A program made the translations under genes and the position numbers. DNA of 64,000 nt. It comes from CAYMYN01 sp964394665. GTDB taxonomy: Bacteria; Planctomycetota; UBA1135; GCA-002686595. The notes below the pieces were generated by a model. It was not told the DNA's origin. It worked only from the letters and a program-made list of their open reading frames with translations, and did no database searches. Shown here piece after piece: positions 16,601-28,348 of the stretch; position 1 is the stretch's first letter; every line of letters starts with the position of its first letter. The stretch spans positions 1 to 64,000 of the forward strand of contig CAYMYN010000024.1 of the NCBI GenBank assembly GCA_964394665.1. The letters are read 5' to 3'.

Positions 16601-17403
16601 AGCGCCTGGGCCCGGTCAATCTCGACGCCCTCACCGAGCTCGAGGAGGTCAGCGGGCGCCTGGGCTTCCTCGAGGGCCAGGTGGGGGACCTGGCCGAGGC
16701 GCGGCGCAAGTTGGGCGAGACCCTGCGGCGCATCGAGGAGGAATCGAAGCGCCTGTTCCTCGAGACCTTCGAGGAGATCCGCTCCGCCTTCCAGGTCATT
16801 TTCCGCCAGCTCTTCGGGGGCGGCCGCGCGGACGTCAAGCTGGCCGAGGGCGAGGACGTGATGGAGGCCGGGGTCGAGATCCTGGCCCGCCCGCCGGGCC
16901 GCGAGATGCTGCCCATCGGCCTGCTCTCGGGCGGTCAGCGCACGATGACGGCCCTGGCGCTGCTCTTCGCGGTCTTCCAGTGCCGGCCGAGCCCCTTCTG
17001 CGTGCTCGACGAGGTCGACGCCGCGCTCGACGACGCCAACGTGCAGCGCTTCCTGTCCATGCTCGAGCGCTTCCGCGAGACGACGCAGTTCGTGGTCGTG
17101 ACCCACAACAAGGGCACGATGGCCGCCTGCCAGAGCCTCTATGGCGTGACCATGGAGACGAAAGGCGTCTCGAAGAAGGTCGCCGTGCAGCTCGAGGAGG
17201 TCGACGCCTTCGTGCCCGAGGTCGCCGGCGGCCCCCACGCCGCGCGCCGCGCCAGCAGCGACCTCGTCCCCGAGACCGGCCTGGCCGACGCGGCCGCGCT
17301 GGCCGCCGACGACGAGTCCGCCTACACCCTCGACGCCGAGTCCGGCGAACGCGTGGTCGAGATCACCCCCCCCGCCCGCCGCGAGGAACACGCCGAGATC
17401 TGA
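13618..17403 (+). CDS. smc: Chromosome segregation protein SMC
   Basis: SMC is the ATPase of the bacterial condensin with ScpA/ScpB. From the ATG at 13618 the 1261-aa protein shows an N-terminal head (MRLKRLELLGFKSFADRT, Walker A GPNGCGKSN near residue 33). A long Ala/Glu/Arg/Leu coiled coil and a hinge at about residues 520-680 follow, then the returning coil. The C-terminal head has LLSGGQRTMTALALLF near 1102 and Walker B PFCVLDEVDAALDD near 1127. About 80 residues after the head form an acidic tail not typical of SMC. It is the last gene of the plus-strand run and is followed by a strong terminator. Confidence 0.97.
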   Translation: MRLKRLELLGFKSFADRTTFEYEGETLSGIVGPNGCGKSNVVDAMRWVLGEQRPTSMRGKEMTDVIFKGSTSRAAMGLAEVTMVLDNSGGTLPERGAEVAITRRVYQSGDGEYQIDGDRVRLKDVREMLFDTGLGSRGYAVLEQGRIDAVLSANPLERRRIFEEAAGVSRYRQRKHETELRLKKVEQDLARIEDLLRELRSRKRSLEIQASKAQRWREARTAWEQDRLRELRHRLAALGRDLGTGGGELAELEARLEELRARRDTLRGEVGEHEAARAALAAEVDAAAAELTALAGDLRALEERRAQLAARGAELARSAQGERARAAGLAEALAARERGLAELEAERTALAGGIEEARAGAAEQGLALRELSRRYKELRAASQAQNERVLGHLHEKTSATNSVRHLEGARGPAEERWARLVERRDGALGELDGLRAGAVDLEGRLDAARGALAEADQARRELDGRAEVLEARVAECERARAEAELERARAQSRIDSLLDPELEREDLEAGARAVLEALEAGEGPLPASVLVGLLADHLRTSTEYARALDAVLGERARSLALRLPREALALVEWLRERDQGQAPLAVLAGLGEKQPLTPPQIEGCWLGGRVLGTLLSLVEPSEGAGAVAEALCGDVLVVRDLETALALVARDPRWRCVTPEGELADAGGVIGGRRTLVQGAVGRRSAAEELRGEVARLLERERTEAERLAELLVQRGELRDARREAAAALDARRAEALALQGELGTARARLADHGGVLANLERELTGASSERARIERELEAARLALVAAEADFERENARLVELESDRRGLEEAREIASREEGRTQVALSRLEEQVGGLDRRLADQRRVLAEGRVELERTLRRADEEAGAAQVASAEAERLVEAGAELEARRAQAEAHLLALRERAAGKAAALESLRAEESGLTRDLEAVAGRLGEGRLEVQRLELAREDLLRRAEEELALDEAGLFAGFEPEPELEDAAALLALEARVRDLRAQFERLGPVNLDALTELEEVSGRLGFLEGQVGDLAEARRKLGETLRRIEEESKRLFLETFEEIRSAFQVIFRQLFGGGRADVKLAEGEDVMEAGVEILARPPGREMLPIGLLSGGQRTMTALALLFAVFQCRPSPFCVLDEVDAALDDANVQRFLSMLERFRETTQFVVVTHNKGTMAACQSLYGVTMETKGVSKKVAVQLEEVDAFVPEVAGGPHAARRASSDLVPETGLADAAALAADDESAYTLDAESGERVVEITPPARREEHAEI

Positions 17404-17420
17404 CCGTCCGAGGATGATCC

Positions 17421-17467
17421 CCGCACGCCCGCGTCCAGACCGGAAGCGGGCGTGCGGTTTCTTTTCT
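17421..17467 (+). terminator. Rho-independent terminator after smc
   Basis: A perfect 12-bp stem (17421-17432 with 17446-17457, beginning CCGCACGCCCGC) encloses a 13-base loop and is followed by TTTCTTTTCT. It begins 18 bases after the smc stop. This is the only textbook intrinsic terminator with a T-rich tail seen in the window. Confidence 0.92.
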
Positions 17468-17488
17468 CAGACGGTCAGGACGCTTCCT

Positions 17489-17510
17489 GGACGGCCGGCA
17501 AGCCGGCCGT
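17489..17510. repeat. 22-bp palindromic repeat, copy 1
   Basis: ACGGCCGGC, two bases, GCCGGCCGT forms a 9-bp perfect inverted repeat at 17491-17510. Together with two flanking G bases it recurs exactly, in reverse orientation, at 39268-39289. Both copies lie between convergent genes (here smc and the M28 peptidase gene). Confidence 0.75.
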
Positions 17511-17590
17511 CGCGCGGAGCGTGGGCAGGCTTCTCACGCTGGGAGCGGCCGGCCGCTCGTCCCCGTCCCTCGATGCGGGTGTCGTGGGCC

Positions 17591-18562
17591 TCAGCGCTTC
17601 GCGACCCAGCGTTCGAGGGCGGGGAGGCCCAGGAGGACGATGCGGCCGATGGCGTCGAGGCTCTCGGCGGAGCACTTGTCGAGGGTGTCCTCGGCGGTGT
17701 GCCACCAGGCGCGCAGCGGGCCGCCGGGGGGGCCGTACTCGAAGTCGATCAGGTTGACGGCCGGGATGCCGATCTCGAGGAAGCGCAGGTGGTCGTCGTA
17801 GATGATCTCGCGCGGGCCGCCGACGTGGGCGCCCAGGCCGTTCTCGCGGGCGGCGTTGAAGAACAGGTTCAGGATCTCGCGGTCGGAGTACACGTCCGTG
17901 GACAGGCGCAGGTGCTTGTCGCCGACCATGTCGAGCAGCACGCAGGCCTTCACGTTGCGGTGTTTCCCCGTGCGCCGCAGCTCCTGGGTGTGGTGACGGG
18001 AGCCGTAGGTGTTGTCGGGGTCGACCCACTCGGGCGCGATCGACTCCTCGCCGTCGAGGAACAGGAAGCGATACGTGACGTCGCGGGGTCCGCCCTTGGC
18101 GAGCACCCGCGCCAGCTCGAGCAACACCGCCGTGCCCGAGCCGCCGTCGTTCGCGCCCACGAAGTGGAAGGGCATGATCTTGGTGTCGAAGTGCGTGCAC
18201 AAGACGACCATCGGCGCGGCGGGATCGCGCGCGGCGAGGTCGGCATACACGTTCGCCATCGGGATCGGACCCTTGGGCGTCTGGGCGGTGAACTCCTCGC
18301 GCAGCGGCTGGAGGCCGTAGGCGGACAGTTCCGTCATCAAGTAGCTGCGCGTGCGCTCGAGGCCCTCGGAGCCGGCGTAGCGGGGACCGATGTCCTCGAC
18401 CAGGTGCCGCAGGTGCGCCCAGGCCCGGGCGGAATCGAAGGGCAGCGCCTCCGAGGCCGCCGCCCCGGAGTTGCAGGCCTTGAGAGCGAGGGCCAGGACG
18501 ACGATGGACAGGGCCGTTGCCCGACGCGGGAGCGCGCTCGGCGCGGGCTCGAAGGACGACAT
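17591..18562 (-). CDS. Exported M28-family peptidase, glutaminyl cyclase-like
   Basis: The 323-aa product begins with a signal sequence (LSIVVLALALKAC; the Cys could be lipidated, though the box is imperfect). The M28 zinc ligands are visible: H and D in CTHFDTK, D in GANDGGSG, E in LDGEES, D in LLDMVGDK and H in WWHTAEDTLD. The motif YGSRHHTQELRR and the DTLDKCSAESL end resemble glutaminyl-peptide cyclotransferases and related aminopeptidases. The start at 18562 lies seven bases after a TATCCT box. It diverges from prkA. Whether it is a peptidase or a cyclase cannot be decided by eye. Confidence 0.88.
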   Translation of the reverse strand: MSSFEPAPSALPRRATALSIVVLALALKACNSGAAASEALPFDSARAWAHLRHLVEDIGPRYAGSEGLERTRSYLMTELSAYGLQPLREEFTAQTPKGPIPMANVYADLAARDPAAPMVVLCTHFDTKIMPFHFVGANDGGSGTAVLLELARVLAKGGPRDVTYRFLFLDGEESIAPEWVDPDNTYGSRHHTQELRRTGKHRNVKACVLLDMVGDKHLRLSTDVYSDREILNLFFNAARENGLGAHVGGPREIIYDDHLRFLEIGIPAVNLIDFEYGPPGGPLRAWWHTAEDTLDKCSAESLDAIGRIVLLGLPALERWVAKR

Positions 18563-18569
18563 GTGGCAC

Positions 18570-18575
18570 AGGATA
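18570..18575 (-). promoter_or_regulatory. -10-like box TATCCT, leaderless M28 promoter candidate
   Basis: On the minus strand TATCCT is followed by seven bases and then the ATG at 18562. This is the same spacing as at mutL, miaA, 32554 and 41401. Confidence 0.5.
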
Positions 18576-18820
18576 GCGGCCGGGCCCGGGCGATGCCTCG
18601 CTCGGGCGGATGGGCCCGCTGGGCCCTCTCTCGGGCCCGCAGGACCGGATCCGGTCCGCGCGCAGCGGCCGCGCCGGGGAAGGCGCTCCGGTCCGGGCGC
18701 GCCGAGCGTCGATGGAAGGAGGCCGTCCTGCCCCGGTCGGCCGACCCCGCCGCGGGTCGTCCCCGCGCTCTCCCGCCGCCCCGAGCGGTGCTCCCCGTCG
18801 CCAGAGCCCCCACACGGACC

Positions 18821-20857
<2,037 letters not shown>

Positions 20858-20859
20858 GC

Positions 20860-21966
20860 ATGTACCGCATCGAGCGCGACCGGGCGCGTTTCCGTGAGAT
20901 CGTCCGCGGGCGGTTGCGCCGGGACCTGCGCAAGTACCTCTCGAGCTCCGAGCTGATCGGGCGGCGCGGGGAACACTCGGTCTCGATCCCGATCCAGGAG
21001 ATCGAGCTGCCGCGCCTGCGCTTCGGCGACAACTCCAAGCAGGGCGTGGGTCAGGGCGCGGGCGAGGAGGGCTCTCCCGTCGAGGGCAAGGAGCAGGAGG
21101 GCGAGGGCGCGGGCGGCGCGGGCGAGCAGCCCGGCCAACACATCCTGGAGGTCGAGGTCGAGCTCGAGGAGCTGGCCGAGATGCTCGGCGAGGAGCTCGA
21201 GCTCCCGCGCATCCAGCCGCGCGGCGATCGTCAGCTCGCGACCGAGGGCGGGCGCTACTCGGGCGTGCGCCAGACCGGGCCCAAGTCCCTGCGCCACTTC
21301 CGACGCACCTACCGCAACGCGCTCAAGCGCACCGTGGCGGCGGGGGAGTGGGATCCGCTGCGACCGCGCGTGATCCCGATCGCCGAGGACGAACGCATCC
21401 GCTGGAAGAAGGACCACCCCAAGCCCGAGTCCTCGGCCGTCGTGTTCCACGTCATGGACGTCTCCGGCTCGATGGGCCGCGAGCAGAAGGACATCGTGCG
21501 CATCAAGGCCTTCTGGATCGACACCTGGCTGCGGCACCAGTACGACAACCTCGAGGTCGTCTACATCGTGCACGACGCGGCGGCGAAGATCGTCGACCAG
21601 GAGACCTTCTTCCACCTGCGCGAATCGGGCGGAACCAAGATCAGCTCGGCCTACGAGCTGGTCCTGAGCCAGATCCAGGAGAAGTACCGCCCCGAGGAGT
21701 GGAACATCTACCCCTTCCACTTCTCCGACGGCGACAACTGGTCGGCCCGCGACACGGAGCGCTGCGTGGTGCTCCTGCGGGACGAGCTGCTGCCGCGCGT
21801 GAACCAGTTCTGCTACGGCCAGGTCAAGAGCGCCTACGGCTCGGGGCAGTTCAAGAAGGACCTCGACGCGGCTCTGGCGGGGGCCGAGAACCTGGTGACG
21901 GTGGGCGTCGACGAACGCGAGGACATCCCGGCCGCCATCCGGGCCTTCCTGGGCAAGGGGCGCTAA
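20860..21966 (+). CDS. yhbH: YhbH/YeaH family protein (DUF444, vWA-like)
   Basis: The 368-aa protein has a basic N-terminus (DRARFREIVRGRLRRDLRKYL), a Gly/Glu-rich low-complexity linker at about residues 60-90, and a von Willebrand A-like domain. Its MIDAS motif is DVSGSMG near residue 204. VYIVHDAAAKIVD and GGTKISSAYELV, where Thr and Ser complete the metal site, follow. Family members always travel with PrkA and SpoVR. The biochemical role is not established. The start is two bases after the prkA stop, and SpoVR begins four bases after this gene's stop. Confidence 0.95.
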   Translation: MYRIERDRARFREIVRGRLRRDLRKYLSSSELIGRRGEHSVSIPIQEIELPRLRFGDNSKQGVGQGAGEEGSPVEGKEQEGEGAGGAGEQPGQHILEVEVELEELAEMLGEELELPRIQPRGDRQLATEGGRYSGVRQTGPKSLRHFRRTYRNALKRTVAAGEWDPLRPRVIPIAEDERIRWKKDHPKPESSAVVFHVMDVSGSMGREQKDIVRIKAFWIDTWLRHQYDNLEVVYIVHDAAAKIVDQETFFHLRESGGTKISSAYELVLSQIQEKYRPEEWNIYPFHFSDGDNWSARDTERCVVLLRDELLPRVNQFCYGQVKSAYGSGQFKKDLDAALAGAENLVTVGVDEREDIPAAIRAFLGKGR

Positions 21967-21970
21967 GGCC

Positions 21971-23365
<1,395 letters not shown>

Positions 23366-23423
23366 AGCGCGGGCGCCGCGTCCAGCCTTGTCTCCCCGCG
23401 CTGGCGCCGTCAGACTCCCCGGC

Positions 23424-24617
23424 GTGGAGCCCTCCCGAACGACGCGCCCGCTCGCGGCCCTGGCGCTGCCCCTCTTGTTGGCGCTCGGCGCGTGCCGCAA
23501 CGCGGACTCCGAGGCCCGCCAGGGGATCACGCTGCCGATCGTGCCCAACGCCGACGGGGCCTCGGGATGCTCGGGCGCCACGCCGACCCTGGGCGCGGCG
23601 CCGACGGCGGTCGACCTCGGGGGCTTCGCGCTCGGGCCCGCCAGCCAGGTGGCCGCGGCGCGCGGCAGCGAGCTGCTGTACGTCACCGGGGCCGACGCGA
23701 CCGTGGCGGTGATCGACGTCTCCGACCCGGATCTCCCGGTGGTGACGACCCTGGTCGGGCCGGGCGCGGTCGCGACCCTGCTCGCGGACGCCGGCGCGGC
23801 GGTCGTGCCCGAGCTCTCGGGGCTGGCGGTGCTCTCGGGCGAGCTGCTGGTCGTGATGGAGCACGCCGCCAACGTGTTGCTCGCCGTCGACCGGCTCGTG
23901 CCCGACCAGGTCGCGCTGCTCGCGGGCCTGCCGAGCGCGGTGCCCGGTTTCGCCGACGGGCCGGCCCTCCCCGCTCCGGTCGCGGCGCGCTTCAACTTCG
24001 ACCGCCCGTCGATGGTCGTGCCGGTCGAGCGACCCGGGGGCGCCAAGGACCTGTTCGTGGCCGACACCGGCAACCACGCCATCCGGCGCGTCTCCGCCGG
24101 CGCGGTGCGGACCCTCGTCGGCGACGGCCTGCCCCAGACCTTGGACGGGCGCCTGGGCGAGGCGCGCCTCGACACCCCGGTGGGGCTGGTCGCGACCTGC
24201 ACGAACTCCTTGCTCGTGGTCGAGGCCGGCTCCTTCGGTGGGGGCCATGTGCTGCGCCGTCTGGGACTGGCGACCTTCGGCCCCTTCGCCGAGCTCGACG
24301 GCGAGCTCCTCACCGTCCTGGGCGTCGCCGGCGAGTCGGCCACGCTCGAGGGCGGAGCGGGCGAGGCGCGTCTGGCGAGCCCGAGCGCGTTGCTCGGCGA
24401 CGCCGCGGGAGCGGCGTGGTGGATCGACTCGGCGACCGGCGTGCTGCGCCGCTTGATGGAGGGCGCGGCCGACTGTCCCCTGGGCGTCGACTGCGCGGAG
24501 GCCTCCCTCGCGCCGAGCTCGACGCCCGGCGGCGTCGCCTCGTTGGCCCTGACCGACGCGGGCGTGCTGTACCTGCTCGACGCGCAGGCCGGCGCCCTGC
24601 TGCGCCTCGCGCCCTGA
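23424..24617 (+). CDS. NHL-repeat lipoprotein
   Basis: The GTG at 23424 opens a lipoprotein signal (ALALPLLLALGAC) in a 397-aa product. The mature part repeats beta-propeller blades of the NHL/SMP-30 type: ELLYVTGADATVAVIDVSD, FNFDRPSMVV, then DLFVADTGNHAIRRVSAG with GAVRTLVG, EARLDTPVGLVATC, and EARLASPSALLGD. VADTGNHAIRR is the most typical blade. Such proteins bind ligands or partners outside the cytoplasm; the partner is unknown. The gene is 12 bases upstream of the first glycosyltransferase and is probably cotranscribed with the cluster. Confidence 0.85.
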   Translation: MEPSRTTRPLAALALPLLLALGACRNADSEARQGITLPIVPNADGASGCSGATPTLGAAPTAVDLGGFALGPASQVAAARGSELLYVTGADATVAVIDVSDPDLPVVTTLVGPGAVATLLADAGAAVVPELSGLAVLSGELLVVMEHAANVLLAVDRLVPDQVALLAGLPSAVPGFADGPALPAPVAARFNFDRPSMVVPVERPGGAKDLFVADTGNHAIRRVSAGAVRTLVGDGLPQTLDGRLGEARLDTPVGLVATCTNSLLVVEAGSFGGGHVLRRLGLATFGPFAELDGELLTVLGVAGESATLEGGAGEARLASPSALLGDAAGAAWWIDSATGVLRRLMEGAADCPLGVDCAEASLAPSSTPGGVASLALTDAGVLYLLDAQAGALLRLAP

Positions 24618-24629
24618 TCCCGCCCGGCG

Positions 24630-25523
24630 ATGGACGCGCCCCACGTCTCGGTCTGCCTGCCGACCTGGAACGGCGCGGCGCACCTCGAGCGGTTGCTGCC
24701 GGCCCTCGCCGCGCAGCGCCTGCCGGGCGGCTTCGAGCTGGTGGCGCTCGACTCGACCTCGAGCGATCGCACGCCCGAGTTGCTCGCCGCGGCGGGGGCG
24801 CGCGTCGAGACGATCCCCCAACACGAGTTCCGCCACGGCCCGGCCCGCAACCGCCTGGCCGCCGCCGCCCGCGGGCGGGTGCTGGTGTTCCTCTCCCAGG
24901 ACGCCCTGCCCCGGGACGCGGACTTCCTCGCGACCCTGGCCGCGGCCGTCGAGGCGCCGGGGGTCGCGGCCGCGACCGCGCGCATCCTGCCGCACCCGGG
25001 CGACGATCCGCTCACCGCGCGCACGGCGCTCGACCGCCCCGAGGCGCGCGCCGAGCCGTTGCTCTTGGGCCCGGAGGATGCCGCGGGCGACGACGGGCGC
25101 CCGCGCTTCAACGACGTCGCCGCCGCCCTGCGCGCCGAGGTCTGGCGCGCGCTGCCCTTCCCCGAGGTCGACTTCGGCGAGGACCTCGCCTGGGCGCGGC
25201 GCGCCCTGGGGGCCGGCCATCGCATCGCCTTCGTGCCCGCGGCCGTCTGCTTCCACGCCCACGCCTACACTCCGGCCCAGGCCTTCGCGCGCTACCGCGT
25301 GGACGCGGCCTTCCAGCGCAGCGCCTGTGGCCGGCGCGTGCGGCCCGATCTCCGCTCGGTGCTGCGCGGCCTGGCCTACGAGCTGCGCGCCGACGCGCGC
25401 CACCTGGCCGCGTTGCCCTGGGGCGAGCGCTGGGCGCACATGGCCCGGGCGCTGGCCCTCCGCGGCGCCCAGGTGTGGGGGCAGTACCGCGGCAGCCGCG
25501 GCCCCTTGGGGCCCGCGGGGTGA
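24630..25523 (+). CDS. Family 2 glycosyltransferase
   Basis: The 297-aa protein has a GT-A fold start: VSVCLPTWNGAAHLERLLPALAAQRLPGGFELVALDSTSSDRTPELL. Then come HEFRHGPARNRLAAAARGRVLVFLSQDALP, where QDALP takes the place of the DxD site, and a C-terminal DFGEDLAWARRALGAGHRIAFVP. HGPARN and QDA are typical of rhamnosyltransferase-like GT2 enzymes. The sugar and acceptor are unknown. It is closely similar in its GT2 features to the N-terminal domain of the next gene, suggesting local duplication. Confidence 0.88.
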   Translation: MDAPHVSVCLPTWNGAAHLERLLPALAAQRLPGGFELVALDSTSSDRTPELLAAAGARVETIPQHEFRHGPARNRLAAAARGRVLVFLSQDALPRDADFLATLAAAVEAPGVAAATARILPHPGDDPLTARTALDRPEARAEPLLLGPEDAAGDDGRPRFNDVAAALRAEVWRALPFPEVDFGEDLAWARRALGAGHRIAFVPAAVCFHAHAYTPAQAFARYRVDAAFQRSACGRRVRPDLRSVLRGLAYELRADARHLAALPWGERWAHMARALALRGAQVWGQYRGSRGPLGPAG

Positions 25524-25588
25524 CCCCCGCCCTTCCGCCCCGTGAACCCAGCCGCTCTACTGCGCCGGCCGCCCTGCGCGCCCCCGGC

Positions 25589-28348
25589 ATGCGACCCATC
25601 CGCTCCGTCTCCGTTCTGATGCCCACCTGGCAGGGCATGGAATTCCTGGAGCGCGTCCTCGGCTCCCTCGCGGCGCAGCGCCTCGAGCTCCCCTGGGACT
25701 TCCTGGCCATCGACTCGGGCTCGCGCGACGGCACCTACGAGCACCTCGTGGCCTGGGCCCGGCGTTTCCCGGTGCCGATGCGCGTGGCGCGCATCCACCA
25801 GGTCGAGTTCGACCACGGCGACACGCGCAACCTGCTCGCCGCCCGCAGCGGGGGCGACCTGCTCGTCTTCCTGACCCAGGACGCCATCCCGGCCGACGAG
25901 CACTTCCTGGCGCGCCTGGTCCAGAACTTCGACGACCCCCGGGTGGGCGGCGCCTACTGCCGCAACCTGCCGCGGCCCGACGCCGAGCTCCTGACCCGCG
26001 CCTTCAGCGCCCAGGATCCCGGCTACCAGCCCGGCCGGCGCGAGGAACGCATCGACGACCCGGCGGCCTACGCGGCGCTCTCGAGCGACGCGCGGCGTCT
26101 GCTCTACAACTTCAACGACGTCGCCAGCGCCGTGCGGCGCGAGCTGTGGGAGCGCCATCCCTTCCCGCGCACGGCCTTCGGCGAGGACGTGTTGATGGCG
26201 CGCGCCCTGCTCGAGGCGGGCTACACGGTCGTGTACGACGATCGGGCTTGCGTCGAGCACAGCCACGACTACGACGCCGACGAGTGCTACGCGCGCGGCT
26301 ACATCGACGGCCGTTTCAACGCCGAGTGGCTCGACCGCATCTGCGTGGGCTCGGAGTCCGACGCGCGCGTGCTGACCGAACGACAGCTCGCGCGCGACCG
26401 CGAGGCGCTGGTGGCGGCCGGCGTGGCGGGCGAGGCGCTGGCGCGCGAGCTCGAGCGCGCCCGGGCCCTGCGCCTGGCGACCTTCCTGGGCCTGTGCGAG
26501 GGCGGCCGCAGCCCGCTCAGGCGCCCAGCTTCGGCCCTGCGCGCCGACGGGCGCGTCAAGGTGCTCTTCGTCGTGCACGGCTTCCCGCCCGACACCTGGG
26601 CCGGGACCGAGATCTACACCCAGAACCTCGCCACGGAGCTCCAGCGCCGCGGCCACGGGGTCGTGGTGCTGGCCCGCGTGGGGGACGATCGCTCGCCCGC
26701 CGAGGGCGGGCCCGAGGACTTCTCGGTGCACGAGACGGAGTTCCAGGGCTTGCGCGTGCTGCGCCTGGTGCACCGCCTCGAGCACACGCGCCTGCGCGAC
26801 AGCTACCACCAGCCGCGGGCCGAGGCGGCCTTCCGGCGCGTGTTGCTGGCCGAGCGCCCCGACGTCGTGCACTTCCAGCACCTGATCCACACCTCGGCGG
26901 GCCTGGTGCACGTCGCGCGCGAGCTCGGGATCCCGAGCATCGTGCACTGCCACGACTACTGGGCGCTGTGCGCGCGGGTGCAGCTCATCCGCCCCGACGG
27001 CGAGCGCTGCGAGCACAACCGCGGCAGCGGCTGCTACCTGTGCGTGAAGGAGAAGGCGCTGGCGCGGATCCCGTTCGCCGAGCGCCTGGACCGCGCGGCC
27101 GGAGACCTCGTGGGGGCCTGGGTCGAGAGCGCCGCGCGCACCGAGCTCGTGCCCGAGGGCCTGCGGCGCTCGCTGGAGGGCTACGCGGACCTGGCCGCCC
27201 GCCAGGAGTACGTGCTGGGCGCCTTCGCGGCGGCTGACCTGCGCATCAGCCCCAGCCGATTCCTGCGCGCCAAGCTGCTCGAGAGCGGCGCCTTCGAGCC
27301 GCACACCTTCCTCTTCTCGGACAATGGCATGCGCACCGACCACGTGCGCGCCCTCGAGAAGCGTGTCGCCCCGGACGGCCGCCTGCGCCTGGGTTTCGTC
27401 GGATCCCTGGTCTGGTACAAGGGCGGCGAGGTGCTGCTGCGCGCGCTGCGCGAGCTCGTCGGGCTGCCGATCGAGCTGCACGTGCACGGCGCGTTCGAGC
27501 CCACCTCCGATCCGCACCACGCCGAGCTGGCGCGCCTGGCCGAGGGCGCCGCGGTCACCTTCCACGGCCGTTTCGACAACGCCTGCCTGGCCGAGGTCTA
27601 CGCCGGCATCGACGTGCTCGTGGTGCCCTCGGTGTGGTTCGAGAACTCGCCCATCACGATCCACGAGGCGCACCTGTTCCGGACGCCGGTCGTGACCAGC
27701 GACATCGGCGGCATGGCCGAGTACGTGCGCGACGGCGTCGACGGCCTGCACTTCGCGGTGGGGGACGCGCGCGACCTGGCGGCCAAACTGCGGCGGTTGG
27801 TCGACGAGCCCGACCTGTTGGCGCGCCTCTCGCGCGACTTCCCGCCGATCAAGACCATCGAGGAGGACACGGCCGCGGCCGAGTTCCGCTACCGCGCCCT
27901 GGCTGCGCTCGTGCGCCCTCCGCGCGCCCCGCGGCTGCTGCTCGAGCTCGGCGCGCGCGCCAGCGCGCGGCGCCAGGGTCCGGTCGAGGAACAGGGCCGC
28001 GACTACCTGCTGCTGCGCCCCGGCGGGGCGGCGGTGGAGTACGAGTTGGGCGCGGCCGGCGGCGGCCGACGGGAGCTGGGCCTCGTGCTGCTGGCCCTGG
28101 GCGCCGAGCCCGGCGTCGAGCTCGGCGGCCGCGTGCTGCTCGACGGCCGCGAGGTGCACCGCATCGAGCCCTTCCGCGCCCAGGGCGAGGACCGCCTGCG
28201 CGAGGAGGCGTTCGTGCTCGAGCTCGGTCCGGGCGCGCGCCTGCGGGTCGAGTCGGCGCTGGCCGCGGGCGGCCCGGAGGCCTACCTGCGCCTGGTCGCC
28301 CTGCGCGTGCGCGAGTGCTCCGGCGATCCCGCGGAGGAAGGCCCGTGA
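25589..28348 (+). CDS. Two-domain glycosyltransferase (GT2-GT4 fusion)
   Basis: The 919-aa protein has an N-terminal GT2 domain at about residues 5-300. It shows VSVLMPTWQGMEFLERVL, AIDSGSRDGTYE, VEFDHGDTRNLLAARSGGDLLVFLTQDAIP and FGEDVLMARALLEAGY. A GT4 domain follows at about 325-790, with HGFPPDTWAGTEIYTQNLATEL, IVHCHDYWALCARVQLI and a Cys-containing CEHNRGSGCYLCVKEKA insert. It also has LGFVGSLVWYKGGEVLLRAL and VVPSVWFENSPITIHEAHLF, which carries the family's Ex7E-type site. The last ~120 residues are a beta-rich tail of unknown role. Such double enzymes usually add two successive sugars to a surface polysaccharide. Its stop overlaps the GTG of the next gene. Confidence 0.92.
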   Translation: MRPIRSVSVLMPTWQGMEFLERVLGSLAAQRLELPWDFLAIDSGSRDGTYEHLVAWARRFPVPMRVARIHQVEFDHGDTRNLLAARSGGDLLVFLTQDAIPADEHFLARLVQNFDDPRVGGAYCRNLPRPDAELLTRAFSAQDPGYQPGRREERIDDPAAYAALSSDARRLLYNFNDVASAVRRELWERHPFPRTAFGEDVLMARALLEAGYTVVYDDRACVEHSHDYDADECYARGYIDGRFNAEWLDRICVGSESDARVLTERQLARDREALVAAGVAGEALARELERARALRLATFLGLCEGGRSPLRRPASALRADGRVKVLFVVHGFPPDTWAGTEIYTQNLATELQRRGHGVVVLARVGDDRSPAEGGPEDFSVHETEFQGLRVLRLVHRLEHTRLRDSYHQPRAEAAFRRVLLAERPDVVHFQHLIHTSAGLVHVARELGIPSIVHCHDYWALCARVQLIRPDGERCEHNRGSGCYLCVKEKALARIPFAERLDRAAGDLVGAWVESAARTELVPEGLRRSLEGYADLAARQEYVLGAFAAADLRISPSRFLRAKLLESGAFEPHTFLFSDNGMRTDHVRALEKRVAPDGRLRLGFVGSLVWYKGGEVLLRALRELVGLPIELHVHGAFEPTSDPHHAELARLAEGAAVTFHGRFDNACLAEVYAGIDVLVVPSVWFENSPITIHEAHLFRTPVVTSDIGGMAEYVRDGVDGLHFAVGDARDLAAKLRRLVDEPDLLARLSRDFPPIKTIEEDTAAAEFRYRALAALVRPPRAPRLLLELGARASARRQGPVEEQGRDYLLLRPGGAAVEYELGAAGGGRRELGLVLLALGAEPGVELGGRVLLDGREVHRIEPFRAQGEDRLREEAFVLELGPGARLRVESALAAGGPEAYLRLVALRVRECSGDPAEEGP

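Noticed and set aside
13315..17391. Very long open frame (over 1300 codons) on the minus strand opposite smc
   Set aside because: It is a GC-bias shadow of a coiled-coil gene: composition is Ala/Arg/Gln/Leu-biased without domains, while the plus frame has full SMC motifs.
17404..17590. CRISPR-like or tandem repeat array near the smc terminator
   Set aside because: Only one hairpin terminator and one palindrome are present; there are no regularly spaced repeats. No CRISPR array was seen anywhere in the window.
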